This document shows, piece by piece, positions 61,049-64,000 of a DNA stretch of 64,000 nucleotides. The position numbers and the translations under genes were made by a program. The stretch's first letter is position 1; every line of letters starts with the position of its first letter. Source of the DNA: Bacteroidales bacterium (GTDB lineage Bacteria; Bacteroidota; Bacteroidia; Bacteroidales; GCA-2748055); assembly GCA_020636775.1 (NCBI GenBank), contig JACJXF010000008.1, forward strand, positions 1-64,000, in the 5' to 3' direction. The notes beneath the pieces were generated by a model. The model was not told the DNA's origin, searched no databases, and was given only the letters and a program-made list of their open reading frames with translations.

Positions 61049-62938
61049 ATGATTGGGAATTATTCGGAAGATAGTATCAGGACGCTCGACTGGAAGGAAC
61101 ATATCCGAAAACGTCCGGGTATGTATATCGGGAAGCTTGGCGACGGTTCATCACCGGATGACGGAGTGTATATCCTCATGAAGGAAGTACTCGACAATGC
61201 TGTGGATGAGTACATGATGGGTTTTGGTAAGGCTATTGATATCAGTATTGAAGACAGATCGGTTACAGTTCGTGATTATGGCCGTGGGATTCCTCTGGGC
61301 AAGCTCGTTGAGGTAGTGTCGAAAATGAACACCGGAGCCAAATACGATTCACGTGTATTTAAAAAATCGGTTGGATTGAACGGCGTAGGGGTAAAAGCAG
61401 TTAACGCTCTTTCCTCACTCTTTCATATCGAAGCCATTCGCGAGGGCCGCGTCAAAATGGCGGAATTCAGGCAGGGTGAGCTGATTACTGATTCCCCCGA
61501 GGAAGACACCAGTCTGAAGAATGGTACCATAGTTTCCTTTACACCCGACGAAGAAATGTTCGGACGGTTTCGCTTTATCGATGAGTACATCGAGAGCATG
61601 ATTAAGAATTACTGCTACCTGAATGCCGGTCTGGTAATTTCCTACAACGGTAATAAATTTGTTTCGAAGAACGGACTTTTCGATCTTCTTACTGAAAATA
61701 TTGGCGGTGAAGGCCTCTATCCCATCATACACCTTCAGAATGGCGATATTGAAGTAGCCATTACTCACGGCGAGCAGTATGGTGAAGAATACTACAGCTT
61801 CGTTAATGGTCAGCATACAACACAGGGAGGAACTCACCTGGTTGCCTTCAGGGAAGCGCTGGTTAAAACAATTCGTGACTTTTATAAAAAGGATTTTGAT
61901 CCTGCCGATATCCGTGCTTCTGTAATTGCCGCTATCAGCGTCAAGGTTGAAGAGCCCGTGTTTGAATCCCAGACCAAAACCAAGCTTGGCTCCAAAGACA
62001 TGGGTCCCGAAGGTCCATCCGTACGAAATTTTATCATGAATTTCATCTCATCCAAGCTGGATGATTTCCTGCATAAAAATCCCGAAACAGCAAATATTCT
62101 TTTGCGAAAGATTCAGGAATCCGAAAAGGAAAGGAAAGCAATTTCAGGAATTCAGAAGCTGGCACGCGACAGGGCTAAGAAAGCAAGTCTTCACAACAAA
62201 AAATTACGCGATTGCCGGATTCATTATAACTCCAGCGAAGAAAGAAAGGACGAAACAACCCTCTTCATCACCGAGGGAGATTCGGCCAGTGGTTCCATTA
62301 CCAAATCGCGCGACGTTAATGTTCAGGCTGTTTTCAGTCTGAAAGGGAAGCCATTGAATGTTTATGGACTGACTAAAAAGATTGTTTACGAAAATGAGGA
62401 GTTTAATCTGCTGCAATCGGCCCTCGATATTGAAGAAGGTCTCGATACCCTGCGTTACAAACAGGTAGTAATTGCAACGGATGCCGATGTTGACGGGATG
62501 CACATCCGTCTGCTCCTTATCACTTTTTTTCTGCAGTTTTTCCCCAACCTGGTTCGGTCCGGACACTTATATATCCTCAAAACACCGCTTTTCAGGGTAA
62601 GAAATAAAACCAAAACCTTCTATTGTTATTCGGAAGAGGAAAAGCAAAGGGCCATGGAAAAACTGGGAGCCAATCCTGAAATAACCCGGTTTAAAGGTCT
62701 TGGGGAAATCTCTCCGGATGAATTTAAGAATTTTATCGGGAAGGAAATTAAGCTGGAACCGGTACGACTTCATAAGGATGATTCGATCGGAGGAATTCTT
62801 GAATATTATATGGGAAAGAACACACCCGACCGGCAGGACTTTATTATCGGGAATCTAAGATTTGAAGATGATGTGGTTGAGGAGGAATTGCCCGATCAGA
62901 TGTCGGAGGCAGAAGCCGTAATGGAGGCAGAAGCCTGA
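61049..62938 (+). CDS. parE: DNA topoisomerase IV subunit B
   Basis: This ATPase subunit of the type IIA enzyme decatenates chromosomes. It has the GHKL ATP site KEVLDNAVDEYMMG (about 45-58), GRGIPLGKLVEV and GLNGVGVKAVNAL, the QTKTKLGS loop that contacts ATP, and the TOPRIM motifs FITEGDSASGSI and ATDADVDGMHIRLLL. The 629-residue length and the partner gene parC 65 bases downstream favour ParE over GyrB. The C-terminus is acidic and Glu-rich (EEELPDQMSEAEAVMEAEA). Confidence 0.93.
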   Translation: MIGNYSEDSIRTLDWKEHIRKRPGMYIGKLGDGSSPDDGVYILMKEVLDNAVDEYMMGFGKAIDISIEDRSVTVRDYGRGIPLGKLVEVVSKMNTGAKYDSRVFKKSVGLNGVGVKAVNALSSLFHIEAIREGRVKMAEFRQGELITDSPEEDTSLKNGTIVSFTPDEEMFGRFRFIDEYIESMIKNYCYLNAGLVISYNGNKFVSKNGLFDLLTENIGGEGLYPIIHLQNGDIEVAITHGEQYGEEYYSFVNGQHTTQGGTHLVAFREALVKTIRDFYKKDFDPADIRASVIAAISVKVEEPVFESQTKTKLGSKDMGPEGPSVRNFIMNFISSKLDDFLHKNPETANILLRKIQESEKERKAISGIQKLARDRAKKASLHNKKLRDCRIHYNSSEERKDETTLFITEGDSASGSITKSRDVNVQAVFSLKGKPLNVYGLTKKIVYENEEFNLLQSALDIEEGLDTLRYKQVVIATDADVDGMHIRLLLITFFLQFFPNLVRSGHLYILKTPLFRVRNKTKTFYCYSEEEKQRAMEKLGANPEITRFKGLGEISPDEFKNFIGKEIKLEPVRLHKDDSIGGILEYYMGKNTPDRQDFIIGNLRFEDDVVEEELPDQMSEAEAVMEAEA

Positions 62939-63003
62939 GACAGCCTGAATAACCCCGGCAATTAAAGAAACGAAAATACTGATTAAAAGAACAGATTGAA
63001 TAG

Positions 63004-64000
63004 ATGGCTGACGATTTTGAATTAGTTGAGAATCCTGAAGAGGAAAAGCCTGAATTACCTGAAAATCCGGCAGAAACAACACCAAAAGCAGACGAGTCTC
63101 TGCCCAGGGTTATTCATTTGTCGGGTATGTACCAGGACTGGTTTCTGGATTATGCCTCATATGTAATTCTCGAACGGGCGGTACCACACATGGATGATGG
63201 ACTGAAGCCTGTTCAGAGAAGGATTCTGCATGCCATGAAGCGACTGGATGACGGTCGGTACAACAAGGTGGCCAATATCATCGGACACACCATGCAATAC
63301 CACCCCCACGGGGATGCTTCCATAGGTGATGCACTGGTTCAGCTGGGTCAGAAAGACCTGCTCATTGATTCACAGGGTAACTGGGGAAATATTCATACCG
63401 GCGACAGTGCTGCAGCACCCAGGTACATCGAAGCGCGGCTTTCCAAATTTGCCCTGGAGGTAGTATTCAATCCCAAAACCACTACCTGGAAACTCACCTA
63501 CGACGGAAGGAATAAAGAACCGGTGACACTTCCCGTGAAATTTCCCTTATTGCTTGCCCAGGGTGCTGAAGGTATCGCCGTTGGTCTGGCTTCCAAAATT
63601 CTGCCCCATAATTTTAATGAGCTTATTGATGCCTCCGTCAATTATCTTCAGGGAAAGGATTTTGAACTGTATCCCGATTTTCCTACCGGAGGACTTGCTG
63701 ATTTTTCGCGTTATAACGACGGACTCAGAGGCGGAGCCATTAAAGTAAGGGCTAAAATCGAAAAACTCGACAAAAAGACACTTGTTATACGTGAGCTGCC
63801 CTTTGGAAAAAATACCGGAAGCCTGATCGATTCAATCCTCAAAGCCAATGAAAAGGGAAAGATCAAAATCAGGAAAATCGACGATAATACCGCTGAAAAT
63901 GTAGAGATCTTGGTCCATCTCGGACTGAATGTATCCCCCGATAAAACCATTGATGCGCTGTATGCATTCACCGACTGCGAGCTTCCGATTTCTCCAAACT
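63004..64000 (+). CDS. parC: DNA topoisomerase IV subunit A, 3' part outside the window
   Basis: The breakage-reunion subunit partner of ParE. From ATG 63004 the frame stays open to the window edge (332 codons). After an acidic N-terminal tail it shows DYASYVILERAVPHMDDGLK, PVQRRILHAMKR, YHPHGDASIGDAL, and the catalytic tyrosine Y141 in AAAPRYIEARL. It continues through PVKFPLLLAQGAEGIAVGLA. The frame is cut by the edge, so the C-terminal DNA-wrapping domain is not seen. Confidence 0.94.
   Translation, partial: MADDFELVENPEEEKPELPENPAETTPKADESLPRVIHLSGMYQDWFLDYASYVILERAVPHMDDGLKPVQRRILHAMKRLDDGRYNKVANIIGHTMQYHPHGDASIGDALVQLGQKDLLIDSQGNWGNIHTGDSAAAPRYIEARLSKFALEVVFNPKTTTWKLTYDGRNKEPVTLPVKFPLLLAQGAEGIAVGLASKILPHNFNELIDASVNYLQGKDFELYPDFPTGGLADFSRYNDGLRGGAIKVRAKIEKLDKKTLVIRELPFGKNTGSLIDSILKANEKGKIKIRKIDDNTAENVEILVHLGLNVSPDKTIDALYAFTDCELPISPN

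Overview
The window looks like chromosomal DNA of an anaerobic member of the Bacteroidota, probably a Bacteroidales or Marinilabiliales relative. The evidence is several exact copies of the Bacteroidota -7 promoter box TAnnTTTG close upstream of housekeeping genes, two secreted enzymes ending in a type IX secretion (T9SS) type A sorting domain, a Cys-type sulfatase, a 577-residue LysS with a C-terminal extension, and a purH-mreBCD-mrdA-rodA string. Base composition is moderately AT-rich and even; no prophage, plasmid, CRISPR array or rRNA was seen.

Layout. 1-2.4 kb: a cut tRNA-Pro, a five-copy 29-bp hairpin repeat, an HtrA-like protease without signal peptide, a small YkgJ-type cysteine protein, an island of 8-bp and 9-bp periodic repeats, and an Hsp20 gene. 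2.6-8.6 kb: a membrane GAF sensor, PatB/MalY lyase with a thioesterase, divergent rsmA, a second repeat island and a MacB-like permease. 8.8-16 kb: purH and the cell-elongation operon mreB-mreC-mreD-mrdA-rodA. 16-28 kb: AcpH-like protein, a cyclic-2,3-diphosphoglycerate-synthetase-like P-loop protein, pgi, an esterase, acyltransferase, tocopherol-cyclase-like protein, upp, a histone-H1-like DUF2934 protein and a VanX-type dipeptidase.

28-46 kb is an accessory, mostly secreted region: GH9 cellulase, esterase, sulfatase, double-TonB_C protein, two thioredoxin-fold proteins, FISUMP protein, two alpha/beta hydrolases, M1 peptidase, PL9-like beta-helix lyase and outer-membrane barrels. It suggests attack on plant or algal polysaccharide and peptides, but no SusC/SusD pair is present, so it is not a classical polysaccharide utilisation locus.

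46.4-64 kb: flavodoxin, a GxxExxY (PD-(D/E)XK-like) gene bracketed by imperfect inverted repeats, then housekeeping genes lysS, recJ, purE, hpt, adk, obgE, a PAP2 phosphatase, lplA, plsC-like, parE and a partial parC. A predicted outer-membrane barrel with ComEA-like helix-hairpin-helix repeats lies next to recJ.

The most unusual signals are (i) the GxxExxY gene whose last codons are made by one arm of its flanking inverted repeat, (ii) three islands of 8-bp/9-bp periodic GTAAC-type repeats mixed with short hairpin repeats, one supplying the stop codon of a gene and another opening an artificial reading frame, and (iii) the helix-hairpin-helix/barrel protein. All functional calls come from reading motifs; no database search was run.
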